Shown in pieces: positions 1 to 8,400 of a DNA stretch of 37,323 bases. The DNA comes from Bacteroidales bacterium (GTDB lineage: Bacteria > Bacteroidota > Bacteroidia > Bacteroidales > Lentimicrobiaceae). A program made the translations under genes and the position numbers. The notes under the pieces are model-generated. The model searched no databases. It was given only the letters and a program-made list of their open reading frames with translations, and was not told where the DNA came from. Within the stretch, counting starts at the first letter, position 1; each line of letters opens with the position of its first letter. The stretch spans positions 1 to 37,323 of the forward strand of contig JALHHH010000020.1 of assembly GCA_022837485.1 (NCBI GenBank), given 5' to 3'.

Positions 1-50
1 TTAAGGCACAAAAATACTATTTTTTCCCAATATATAAAGAAATTCGTACT

Positions 51-82
51 TTTGTAATATACAATATTTTGTTATACATTTG
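51..82 (+). promoter_or_regulatory. Predicted Bacteroidota-type promoter
   Basis: TTTG at 51-54 is followed after exactly 20 nt by TACATTTG at 75-82, an exact match to the Bacteroidota primary-sigma consensus (-33 TTTG, -7 TAnnTTTG) with the usual centre-to-centre distance of 26 bp. Transcription would start near 86-90. The first gene on this strand starts at 449, so the leader would be about 360 nt and would contain the structured element at 354-426. The surroundings are very AT-rich, so a chance match is possible. Confidence 0.45.
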
Positions 83-230
83 ATGCGACATTAAGGATAA
101 AGGTCGGGATATATCGTATAATTGAAAAATTTAAGTGCCGGGATAAAAGATTTAAAAATAAGGAAGGAGAAAATAATACTAAAGTTGATTAAAACTCAAA
201 AATCATTTCGGGTATAAGCCAGTTTAAAAA

Positions 231-246
231 CTGAGTCCGGATTCAG
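231..246. repeat. 16-bp near-palindrome in the leader
   Basis: CTGAGTCCGGATTCAG is palindromic except for one mismatched pair, around a TCCGGA core. It lies between the predicted promoter at 51-82 and the first gene. It could be a protein-binding site or a small hairpin; nothing further supports a function. Apart from this, the promoter and the element at 354-426, I see nothing in 1-448. Confidence 0.25.
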
Positions 247-353
247 AAATGAGGTTAAAAATAGCCGGTGAAACTTTATGCCCCCCAATAATGGTATTGG
301 AATGATCTCAATAATCATAAACCGCAATTAACCCATTAAATTTAACCGGCTTA

Positions 354-426
354 TTACCGGCCACGGGGAGTTGGCTGCCCTTACTCTGACAAGCTAACCG
401 GCAACCGCTCCCCTGCCAACCGGTAA
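354..426 (+). promoter_or_regulatory. Structured GC-rich leader element before the first lipoprotein gene
   Basis: Nested inverted repeats are visible. TTACCGG (354-360) pairs with CCGGTAA (420-426). GGGGAG (365-370) pairs with CTCCCC (408-413) across an asymmetric internal loop. TTGGCT (371-376) pairs with AGCTAA (392-397) with one G-U pair. A small CGG-CAA-CCG hairpin lies at 399-407. The fold ends 22 nt before the ATG at 449 and is GC-rich inside an AT-rich region. It may be a cis-regulatory RNA or a mobile repeat. I could not match it to a known riboswitch class. Confidence 0.4.
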
Positions 427-448
427 CAAGCGCAAAATTACAGAAACT

Positions 449-1405
449 ATGAACACCTTAAGAAACATTTTTTTTGCGCTATTTGTGCTAATAGTTACAC
501 TTGCTGGCTGTAAGAAAGACAGCGAAACAACCGGCTTAGGAACAATAAACTCCGGGATTCAGTTAAAAAACGGGTATCTGTTTTTTAAAGATACTGCAAC
601 TTTTAATCAACATCTGGATTGGATAAGACAAAACGAAATCAATCCCGAATTGATTTACGAGTTTAACAGAAAGTTTGGCTTCATTTCATTCTCGGAAGTC
701 TATTACGAAGGAATGAGAATTAATGAACCAGATAACTTTGATGAATACAGAGCAAAAAATCCCGACTGTTTCAAAAGAATAATTCTAGATGATAATTCGG
801 TCTTTTGGGAAATGCCGATGGTATCGCTATTAAGCCACCTGGTAAATAAAGGTGGTGTCTTTCAGATTGGTGAAACAATTTACCGTTTGACAGAGGAATT
901 TAATTTTTCAACAAAAAATGTCGAAAAGTTAGATATTATTATGAATACAACTTTAGCCTTGAATGATTCAGATATTGTGTATACATCTACTAATCTTTCA
1001 AGTACAAAAGGAATGTATAGTTATAGGACTGTATATTTTCCAAGTTGGTCTGATAGAAGAATAGTAGCAAGGCTTTATGTTAATAACTTTGATGGTATGA
1101 ACTATTATGAAGGTAGAACAACATCGCAACAGCAACATTGGTCTGGAGCTTGGGTACAAGCCAAAATTCATACAATAATTCAAGCTAATAACCAGGGCTA
1201 TTATCAGGAAGGTGCTTCTTATCCAAGAATAACAATTCCAAGCAATTATGATGAAGTTGAGAATGCAGCAGATTTTATAAGAACAATCTTGCTTACAACG
1301 CACGATGTGGACTTCGGTTATAGTTCATGTCAGATTCATCACAAAGGAATAAGATATGGTGAAGTTGCCGAGATTGAAAAGAATGAAATGTTCCCTAAAA
1401 ATTAA
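449..1405 (+). CDS. Hypothetical lipoprotein
   Basis: The 318-residue protein begins with a short charged N-terminus, a hydrophobic stretch and a lipobox-like LAGC, so residue C21 would be lipidated and the protein anchored in an outer or inner membrane. The residues after the cysteine (KKDSE) are charged and resemble the surface-export signals of Bacteroidota lipoproteins. I recognise no domain in the mature part, which is rich in Asn, Tyr and aromatic residues. Codon use is clearly more AT-rich than in the carbohydrate genes further on. It lies 9 bp upstream of the next gene, so the two are probably co-transcribed, perhaps from the promoter at 51-82. The gene looks intact; no function can be assigned. 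Confidence 0.75.
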   Translation: MNTLRNIFFALFVLIVTLAGCKKDSETTGLGTINSGIQLKNGYLFFKDTATFNQHLDWIRQNEINPELIYEFNRKFGFISFSEVYYEGMRINEPDNFDEYRAKNPDCFKRIILDDNSVFWEMPMVSLLSHLVNKGGVFQIGETIYRLTEEFNFSTKNVEKLDIIMNTTLALNDSDIVYTSTNLSSTKGMYSYRTVYFPSWSDRRIVARLYVNNFDGMNYYEGRTTSQQQHWSGAWVQAKIHTIIQANNQGYYQEGASYPRITIPSNYDEVENAADFIRTILLTTHDVDFGYSSCQIHHKGIRYGEVAEIEKNEMFPKN

Positions 1406-1414
1406 TTTCACATT

Positions 1415-1996
1415 ATGCAATCTTCCTGGTTTTTAATGCAATTCAAATTTTTAACCACACTTTCCTTATTATTGCCGATAGGGCTGTGTTCTCAAAACCC
1501 GGTTTCTTCAGTAACTTTTGAAAAACAGCAGTTTGTTGGGCTGCAATTGAACCCATATCTATACGAAATTGCAGATATCAGTTACCTCAGGTATAACAGT
1601 AAAGTATTTGCTATCAGATATGGCCTAAAGGTTTATAAGGAACTTTCCTTAGGAACTGAGGTTTCCGGCATGTATTCTTCGCATGATGATGGATGGTATA
1701 AGTCTTCCAGAACCAATATCGGGCTTCTGGCAAGGTACGCTTTTCTTACTGACAGACCAATGCGTATTTTGGTCGAGACTTGTACATACTATCAATTCGG
1801 GAAGTATTATCAGGATGGATTGCCTGAGCCTGATTGGAGTAATAATAAATTTAGCTGGTACGGTTCTGCCGGTATTGGCATTAAACTGTATAAGAACAAG
1901 GTTAGCCTTGATCTCATGGCAAAATATTCACCGGATGTGCAGTTTGAAGGCACAAAGTTTGTCCCTACATACAAGATTAACTTTCACTTTAAGTAA
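1415..1996 (+). CDS. Small outer-membrane beta-barrel-like protein
   Basis: The protein has 193 residues from the first ATG. An in-frame ATG at 1436 gives a more typical signal peptide (MQFKFLTTLSLLLPIGLCSQ), so the true start may be 1436 (186 residues). The mature part alternates polar and aromatic residues in roughly eight strands, with tight turns and many Tyr and Gly residues. It ends in an amphipathic strand, INFHFK, as in small outer-membrane barrels. The stop is followed at once by the hairpin at 2006-2033. It is probably co-transcribed with the lipoprotein just upstream. The family is unknown, and the barrel prediction rests only on sequence pattern. Confidence 0.65.
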   Translation: MQSSWFLMQFKFLTTLSLLLPIGLCSQNPVSSVTFEKQQFVGLQLNPYLYEIADISYLRYNSKVFAIRYGLKVYKELSLGTEVSGMYSSHDDGWYKSSRTNIGLLARYAFLTDRPMRILVETCTYYQFGKYYQDGLPEPDWSNNKFSWYGSAGIGIKLYKNKVSLDLMAKYSPDVQFEGTKFVPTYKINFHFK

Positions 1997-2005
1997 TAAA
2001 TAATC

Positions 2006-2040
2006 AGCTCCCTGTATGCAAAATCAGGGAGCTTTTTCCT
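2006..2040 (+). terminator. Rho-independent-type hairpin
   Basis: A perfect 9-bp stem (AGCTCCCTG at 2006-2014 with CAGGGAGCT at 2025-2033) and a 10-nt loop are followed by TTTTTCCTTT. The T-run starts at the last stem base. It would end the transcript of the two preceding genes. The next start codon is at 2047, only 6 nt after the T-rich run, so the DUF4249 gene would need a promoter upstream of the hairpin or read-through; the structure may therefore act as an attenuator. Confidence 0.75.
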
Positions 2041-2046
2041 TTAGTT

Positions 2047-2943
2047 ATGCAAAAAACGGTTTTGTTTTTTCTTTCAGCGTTTGTTCTTTTATTTACCGCT
2101 TGTGAAACGCCGGTTGATATGGATATTCCTCGGGCGGAAACAATTACCGTTGCCTTTGCCAGCCAATCGTATAATGATACGTTGCAGGTATATATTGCCC
2201 GTACACAGCATATTTACGACACAACCCGTTACAGAGGCTGCGATTCAACAGCAGAAGCTTTTGTGATTCATAACGGAACTCAAGTCCCGCTCAGGTATAA
2301 CGGAAATAGATTTGTTGCAGAAGGCTTATCAGCTCAACCCGGCGACACTGTTGCGTTGCAGGTAATCGGTGCCGAAGGCGGGCACACCATTGCCCAGACC
2401 TTAATTCCCGAAAGCACCATTGCCCACAGCATTGAAATTACTCCTTCCGCCCTGCTTATTGAGGATGTTTATTATTCAAAGGTTCAACTGAGTTTCGATG
2501 ACCCTTCCGGCGAAACCAATTATTACGAATTTAGTCTTACTGTCACGCAGATTAAGGATGATTCAGCCAGCAGCTTTGGGTACCATTATTTCAGGTCGTT
2601 TGACCCAATAATGGTAAATGAGGATATCATGCAATACGAACCCATCACCATGCTTTTCAGCGATGCCATGTTCAATGGCTCCCAGGTAAGCATACCGATG
2701 TACTACTCTCTCTTCTTCATTACTGAAACCCTGCAAAAAGTGATTGTGGTTTCGGAGCTCAGAAGCGTTACCCGCGAGCATTACAACTACTTCAAATCGC
2801 TCTATAAATTCATGTACAACGAGAGCGGCATTTGGTCAGGAATGACCTTGCCGTTTTCTGTTAACGGCAACATTGAAAATGGTGCCGGATTGTTCTCGCT
2901 TTTTACCTCCACCCGCGATACTGTTGTATATGATTTCAGATAA
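2047..2943 (+). CDS. DUF4249-type lipoprotein, partner of a TonB-dependent receptor
   Basis: This 298-residue lipoprotein has a signal peptide and lipobox LFTAC (Cys at about residue 19), followed by CETPVDMDIP, a start typical of DUF4249 proteins. The rest looks mostly beta-stranded, with an early segment (AFASQSYNDTLQVYI) and a stretch (QPGDTVALQV) resembling the family. DUF4249 proteins are commonly encoded beside TonB-dependent receptors that carry a carboxypeptidase-like N-terminal domain. That holds here: the receptor start codon at 2930 overlaps the last 14 bases of this gene, implying translational coupling. The pair may form an outer-membrane uptake complex, with the lipoprotein as the surface partner. 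The ligand is unknown. Confidence 0.8.
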   Translation: MQKTVLFFLSAFVLLFTACETPVDMDIPRAETITVAFASQSYNDTLQVYIARTQHIYDTTRYRGCDSTAEAFVIHNGTQVPLRYNGNRFVAEGLSAQPGDTVALQVIGAEGGHTIAQTLIPESTIAHSIEITPSALLIEDVYYSKVQLSFDDPSGETNYYEFSLTVTQIKDDSASSFGYHYFRSFDPIMVNEDIMQYEPITMLFSDAMFNGSQVSIPMYYSLFFITETLQKVIVVSELRSVTREHYNYFKSLYKFMYNESGIWSGMTLPFSVNGNIENGAGLFSLFTSTRDTVVYDFR

Positions 2944-5326
2944 GAAGAACCGTTATTCAGTTTCCCATAACCTCATTTTGCTTGTTTTCATAATAGCATT
3001 GCTGATGCAAAAAGGAGTTACCGGGCAAGCCATCAGCGGTTTTGTTTCGGATTCCAAAAGTGGTGAAAGGTTATTGTATGCCGGTATTTACTTGGCCAAT
3101 ACCGCCAAAGGCACAAGCACAAATGGTTATGGCTTTTTCAGCATAACCCCGGGCTTACCGCAAGGTGACCCCGTTGTGCTTGTAATAACTTATGTCGGGT
3201 ACCTCAGCGACACCCTGATGTTGAATAATCTGATGAAGGATACTTTGGTGAATATCCGTTTAAAGGCCGGATTAGAGCTTAGGCCGGTAGAAATTATATC
3301 GGGAAATAGTTCAGGCGGTACTTCGTCGCCGGGTATGCACCGGCTGACTGCACAGGTAATCAAATCCCTTCCTGCTTTAGGGGGTGAAACTGACCTGATA
3401 AAAGTTTACCAGCTTACACCCGGTGTACAGCAGGGGCACGAAGGCACATCCGGCCTGCATGTGCGCGGTGGATCACCCGATCAGAACCTGATCATGCTTG
3501 ATGACGTGCCGCTGTACAACATTAATCACCTGGGCGGTTTCATTTCTGCTTTTAATACCGACGCGATAAAAAGTTCAACACTCATTAAAGGTGGATTCCC
3601 TGCAAGATTCGGTGGTCGGTTGTCATCAGTGCTGGATGTGAGCATGGCAGATGGAAATCTGAGCAAAACTTCAGGAAACCTGAGTTTGGGGATTATTTCG
3701 GCAAGGTTTTCACTGAATGGCCCCATCCGGAAAAATGAAAGCTCATACCTGATCAGTTTCCGCCGTTTTTATTTCGACCTTATTGCCAAACCGTTGGCAC
3801 AACGTGCAAACTCGGGCTCAACGGTAGGTTATAATTTTTACGACCTGAATATTAAACTCAGCCGCATAATCAACACCAACAACAGGGTATACTTCAGTCT
3901 CTACAATGGAGATGACAAAACCCTGGCAGGTTTCAGGGAAAAAACAGATGACGGCACAGACTTTTACATGCAAACTAACCGCTGGGGCAATACCATGGCG
4001 GCCTTAAGGTGGAACCATTTGTTCAGCAGCCGGCTTTTCAGCAATACCATCCTGCATTTTACCCGCTACAGAGTCAACAACCAACTGGAATCGGAAACCA
4101 GCAACGGGAATAATAAATATATTACTGAAAATCAATTACTTTCGGGCATCGGAGAAATCAGTCTGAAACCTGGAACAGAGTATTATATAAATCCTGAAAC
4201 CCGGATTTATTCAGGTATACAACTCACATACAGGTACTTTAGGCCCAACAACTACACCTATTATGTTTCAGATGGCAATCAGCAGTTTCAATCCGGTCAC
4301 AATCACAAAATGCTGATGCAGGCTTTTGAAGGCATAATTTATTTTGGCGGAAAAATTACCCGGCCGGCAGGTCACACGCTGGAATTGGGCGGACGAATCA
4401 ACACTTTTACAATAAACAACCGGTTTTACATTATACCGGAACCCAGGATAAAGGCAAACTTTCATCACAACAAAAACCTTAACAGTTTTGTATCGTTTGA
4501 TCAGATGAGCCAGAATATGCACATTACCGGAAACAACAGCATTGGAATGCCGGTAGAATACCTGCTTCCGGCAACCAAAAGTATACCGCCTTCGCTTATG
4601 AAACAACTTTCGGCCGGACTGGAATACAGATCCGGCAATGGTATAATTTACACCAGTGAATTGTATTACAAGCATTTCAGCCAGCTGGCAATGCTCAAAG
4701 ATGGTGCATCGTTATGGGAAGGGCGCGAAAACTGGGAAGCCCTTTTTGCCGGGAACGGCAAAGGCCGGGCATATGGAGCTGAATTTATGGCCACCAGGAA
4801 TGAGGGAAATCCCACAGGATGGATCAGTTATACACTGGCGCGAAGCGAGAGAAAATTTGATGAAATCAACAATGGCTTGATTTTTCCTGATCAGTTTGAT
4901 GTGCGGCATTGTATTAACATAGCCATGATGCTAAAAATTGATGAAGATGCTGACCTTTCGCTCGCCTGGGTGTTTAATTCGGGATACAGGCTCACATTGC
5001 CGGTTTCGAAGTATTATGTTCCGGTTGAGGCAGGAGACTATACCCATATGAATGAGATGTACATCTACTCAAGACGCAACGAATTTAAAACCAAACCTTA
5101 CCACAGGCTCGATATCAGTTTTAATTTTCACAAACAGAAAAAGAGATACCTGCGCACGTTCACGCTTGGAATAATCAACCTTTACAATCAGCGCAACCCC
5201 AATGCATTCTATTTCACAGAGATAGAAAACTTTGGCCCCAACAACACCCGGTACAAGCGCATAACCCTGATGCAAAGGTCATTTTTCCCCTTTATGCCCA
5301 ATGTGGGCTGGAGCATACGGTTTTAA
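2930..5326 (+). CDS. TonB-dependent receptor with carboxypeptidase-like N-terminal domain
   Basis: The frame is open from 2873, but the ATG at 2930 is preferred because it gives a proper signal peptide (charged start, hydrophobic core, cleavage near GVTGQ) and a normal overlap with the DUF4249 gene; the product has 798 residues. Domains in order: a CarboxypepD_reg-like beta-sandwich at about 38-120 (ISGFVSDSKSGERLLYAG), a plug at about 130-240 (LHVRGGSPDQNLIMLDDVP, then GGFPARFGGRLSSVLDV), and a long beta-barrel ending in the terminal phenylalanine of GWSIRF. It imports an unknown ligand across the outer membrane using TonB energy. It is shorter than SusC proteins, and its neighbour is DUF4249 rather than SusD, so it belongs to the other large Bacteroidota receptor group, not to the PUL further on. 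Confidence 0.9.
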   Translation: MISDKKNRYSVSHNLILLVFIIALLMQKGVTGQAISGFVSDSKSGERLLYAGIYLANTAKGTSTNGYGFFSITPGLPQGDPVVLVITYVGYLSDTLMLNNLMKDTLVNIRLKAGLELRPVEIISGNSSGGTSSPGMHRLTAQVIKSLPALGGETDLIKVYQLTPGVQQGHEGTSGLHVRGGSPDQNLIMLDDVPLYNINHLGGFISAFNTDAIKSSTLIKGGFPARFGGRLSSVLDVSMADGNLSKTSGNLSLGIISARFSLNGPIRKNESSYLISFRRFYFDLIAKPLAQRANSGSTVGYNFYDLNIKLSRIINTNNRVYFSLYNGDDKTLAGFREKTDDGTDFYMQTNRWGNTMAALRWNHLFSSRLFSNTILHFTRYRVNNQLESETSNGNNKYITENQLLSGIGEISLKPGTEYYINPETRIYSGIQLTYRYFRPNNYTYYVSDGNQQFQSGHNHKMLMQAFEGIIYFGGKITRPAGHTLELGGRINTFTINNRFYIIPEPRIKANFHHNKNLNSFVSFDQMSQNMHITGNNSIGMPVEYLLPATKSIPPSLMKQLSAGLEYRSGNGIIYTSELYYKHFSQLAMLKDGASLWEGRENWEALFAGNGKGRAYGAEFMATRNEGNPTGWISYTLARSERKFDEINNGLIFPDQFDVRHCINIAMMLKIDEDADLSLAWVFNSGYRLTLPVSKYYVPVEAGDYTHMNEMYIYSRRNEFKTKPYHRLDISFNFHKQKKRYLRTFTLGIINLYNQRNPNAFYFTEIENFGPNNTRYKRITLMQRSFFPFMPNVGWSIRF

Positions 5327-5433
5327 GCCCTGATCAAGCTCGTTTCCGGCAAAGTGTCTCTTATCCGGATTGGTTTTTCCAGTGCATTGCAGTGCCCTGA
5401 ATCCTTTTCCTGACTGTTATGTCTGCATTACTG

Positions 5434-5465
5434 TGTGAGTTGTTTGCTATTTTGTGCTAATTTTA
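5434..5465 (+). promoter_or_regulatory. Weak candidate promoter of the HTCS gene
   Basis: TGTG at 5434-5437, a 20-nt gap and TAATTTTA at 5458-5465 match the Bacteroidota promoter with one mismatch in each box. The site lies 31 nt upstream of the start at 5497, in the 170-bp gap after the receptor gene. The spacing is right but the sequence match is modest. Confidence 0.22.
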
Positions 5466-5496
5466 CTTCCGCCCGGCATTTGTAACCTCTTTTCTT

Positions 5497-8400
5497 ATGC
5501 ATACCCGGATTTTCCTGTTGGTATTTATCCTTTTACTGATCCCGGATCTCTATGCCGGAACCGGCACCCCGGTGCATACCATATCGCGGCGCGAAGGGCT
5601 GAGCAACGGCGCGGTCAATGCCATCGCGCGGGATGCCGAAGGATATATATGGCTTGGCACCTGGAACGGACTTAACCGTTACGACGGTCACGGAATAGAA
5701 ACCTTTCTTCCCGGAAGCGGACCAGGCAGTATTCACAACCATGTAATCCGGGAGATCTTCCCCTCGGCTTCGGGCCCGCTGTGGCTGATGACAAACAAGG
5801 GGATTGCCTTGTATAACAATGAAACCGGCAGGTTTTCGGCTTTTTTCACCGACGAACCGGAGCAGATCAATTATGAAAACGATATTTCTCTTGCTTTCGC
5901 CGACGGCCATGGGGCCGTAGCATCGGTTTACGGACGGGGACTGTTCCGTTTCAGCGAAGCCGTGAAGCAGTTTGTTCCCATGCCTTTGGATGAAGCGGCG
6001 ATCAGGGTAAAGCGTGTTCATCTGGCAGGCAGCACCTTATACTGCATTACCGCGGATGGCGAATTGCTCCGGCTTGAAGGCAACCGCCTGTTAAAGGTCC
6101 TTAACCTGCCCCTCAGCAGCGCACTTACCGCTTCCTCTATACAGGAGGCCGGGGGCAGGCAGCTGCTTTTCGTTACCCAGCGTTCAGGCCCTGCCCTTGT
6201 TACAGATCTGAAAAACCTTGAAATACAACGCCTGAGTCTTCCCGACGACGTCATTACCAGCCTTTCAGCCTCGCGGCAGGCGGGCGTTTTATGGGCCGGA
6301 ACCGAAAAAGGAAGGATTTTCAGGTATACCATCAAAACCCGCACCTTTGCCGAACCCGGAAAGGTTGGCGGGAAGGATGCCGGCATCCCCATTTCCACGC
6401 GTATTCTGTGTATTTACGAAACCGAGCCGGATATCCTCTGGACAGGTACCGACGGGAACGGCGCATTTACCATGAAACTCACCGAGTTCCCGGTTACACG
6501 ACTGGCATCGGAACAGCTTTCCTATCCCATTGTGCGCAGCATACTGGTAACCCGGAAAAACGACATCCTGGTCGGCACCAAAGGCGGAGGAATCGATGTT
6601 TTTGACGCCGGGGGCAGGCGTATCCGGCAGATTTCGGCGAAAGACGGGCTGAGCAACAATTCCGTGCTGTCGTTTCATGAACGTACGGATGGTTCCGTTT
6701 GGGTGGGCACGGACGGAAACGGCATCGACCTGCTCTCATCCGATTACCGGACCATCCGCAACTTCCCGCGCGATTTCGGCAAAGAAACGCCCCTGGTGTT
6801 TGCTTCGGTTTACCGCATAATGGAAGACAGCGACGGCAGTATTTATTTGGGAACCAGCGGATATGGCGTTATTCAGGTAAGAACGGGAAAAAACGGCGAT
6901 CCGGAGAGCTGCAGGCAGCTTGTGCTGGATCCCGACCAGGCGCCCGGGCTGCAGAAGCAGATAGTATATGCCCTCACCGAAGAGCGGCCGGGTATTATCT
7001 GGATAGGTACCCGGGGTTTTGGCGTTTACCGTTACAATACCATTGCGCAGCGGGTGATTGCTCAGTACAACGCCCAGACACACCCCGCGTATATCCGCAA
7101 CGACGATATCCTGTCCCTTTTCACCGATCGCAAAGGCAGCGTGTGGGCGGGCAGCAGCAGCGGGCTGTTCAGCTTTGAACCGGTGTCGGCCGATTCGGTA
7201 AAACCGGCAGGTACCGACGTTCAGGGCGGGCTTCCGAATATCAGCATACATACCATCAGGCAGGATTTATCGGGCAGCCTGTGGATTACCACCAACCAGG
7301 GCTTATCGATGATTGACAGTACCCGCCGCAATGTGCAAAGTTTTAACATTAACGACGGACTGATCAATTTTGAATACAGCGACGGGGCTTCGTTTTTCGA
7401 CAAAAACAGCGGCCGTTTGCTGGCAGGAGGGACTATGGGGGTTGACATTGTGCAGACGGATGCCATACGATTTTCTTCCTACTTCCCGCCGGTAGCGGTA
7501 AATCAGCTTCTGATACGCAATGTACCGGTTAGTCCGGGCGAAGGGAGTGTTCTGTTGAAACGGATTAACCTTCAGCATGAGCTGGAGTTAAAGCACAACC
7601 AGAACCCGCTGTCGTTTTTTGTATCTCCTCTGGCGTATTGGGGCCGTGAGCGCCACCGCATTTCTTACCGCCTGCTGAATCACGACGACGAATGGGAAGT
7701 TATTCCTCCCGAACAGCCGCTGGCATTTTCGAACCTGGAGGCAGGCAGCTATATCCTTCAGCTGCGTGTGAGCGATGAAAACGGGATATGGTCGGAGGTG
7801 GTAAGGGAGATCCGGATTACGGTGAACCCTCCGTTCTGGCGGACCGGCTGGGCCATTGCCGGATATATTGCGCTGTTTTTTCTTATACAGTTTCTGATTT
7901 TCAATGCATACCGCCGCCGCGAGGCCCGCCGCAAGGAGGCTGCCCTTCAGGAGATGAAGATCGGTCAGGAAAAGGAACTTCAGGCTTACAAAATCGAATT
8001 CTTTACCAATGTGGCGCATGAGTTCCGCACCCCGCTTACGCTGATCAGCTCACACATTCATGCACTGATCGAGGACAAGAAGCTTACTTCCGAAAATCCC
8101 CGCCTGCTCAAGGTGTACAACAACAGCCTGAAACTGCAGAAGCTGGTACTCGAGATTATGCAGTTCCGCAAGCTGGAGAAGGGCAAGGAGCCCCTGAACA
8201 TACAGGATACCGATCCCTGCAGCCTGATCCGGGAGGTGGTTTCCGACCTTGAGTTGCTGGCAGCACAACGCAATATCCGCTGTACCGTTGAAGGTTGTGA
8301 AAGTCCCCTGTCTTTCAGGACGGATGCCGATAAATTCCAAAGGATCATTACCAACCTTGTTTCCAACGCCATCAAGTACAATGTGGAGGGAGGCAGGGTA

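Noticed and set aside
354..426. Integron attC site or cobalamin-type riboswitch
   Set aside because: The inverted repeats suggested attC, but there is no clear RYYYAAC/GTTRRRY pair or cassette array. I also found no conserved cobalamin-riboswitch core.
2873..2929. Upstream start for the TonB-dependent receptor
   Set aside because: It lies deep inside the DUF4249 gene and would add 19 residues before a signal peptide that starts cleanly at 2930.
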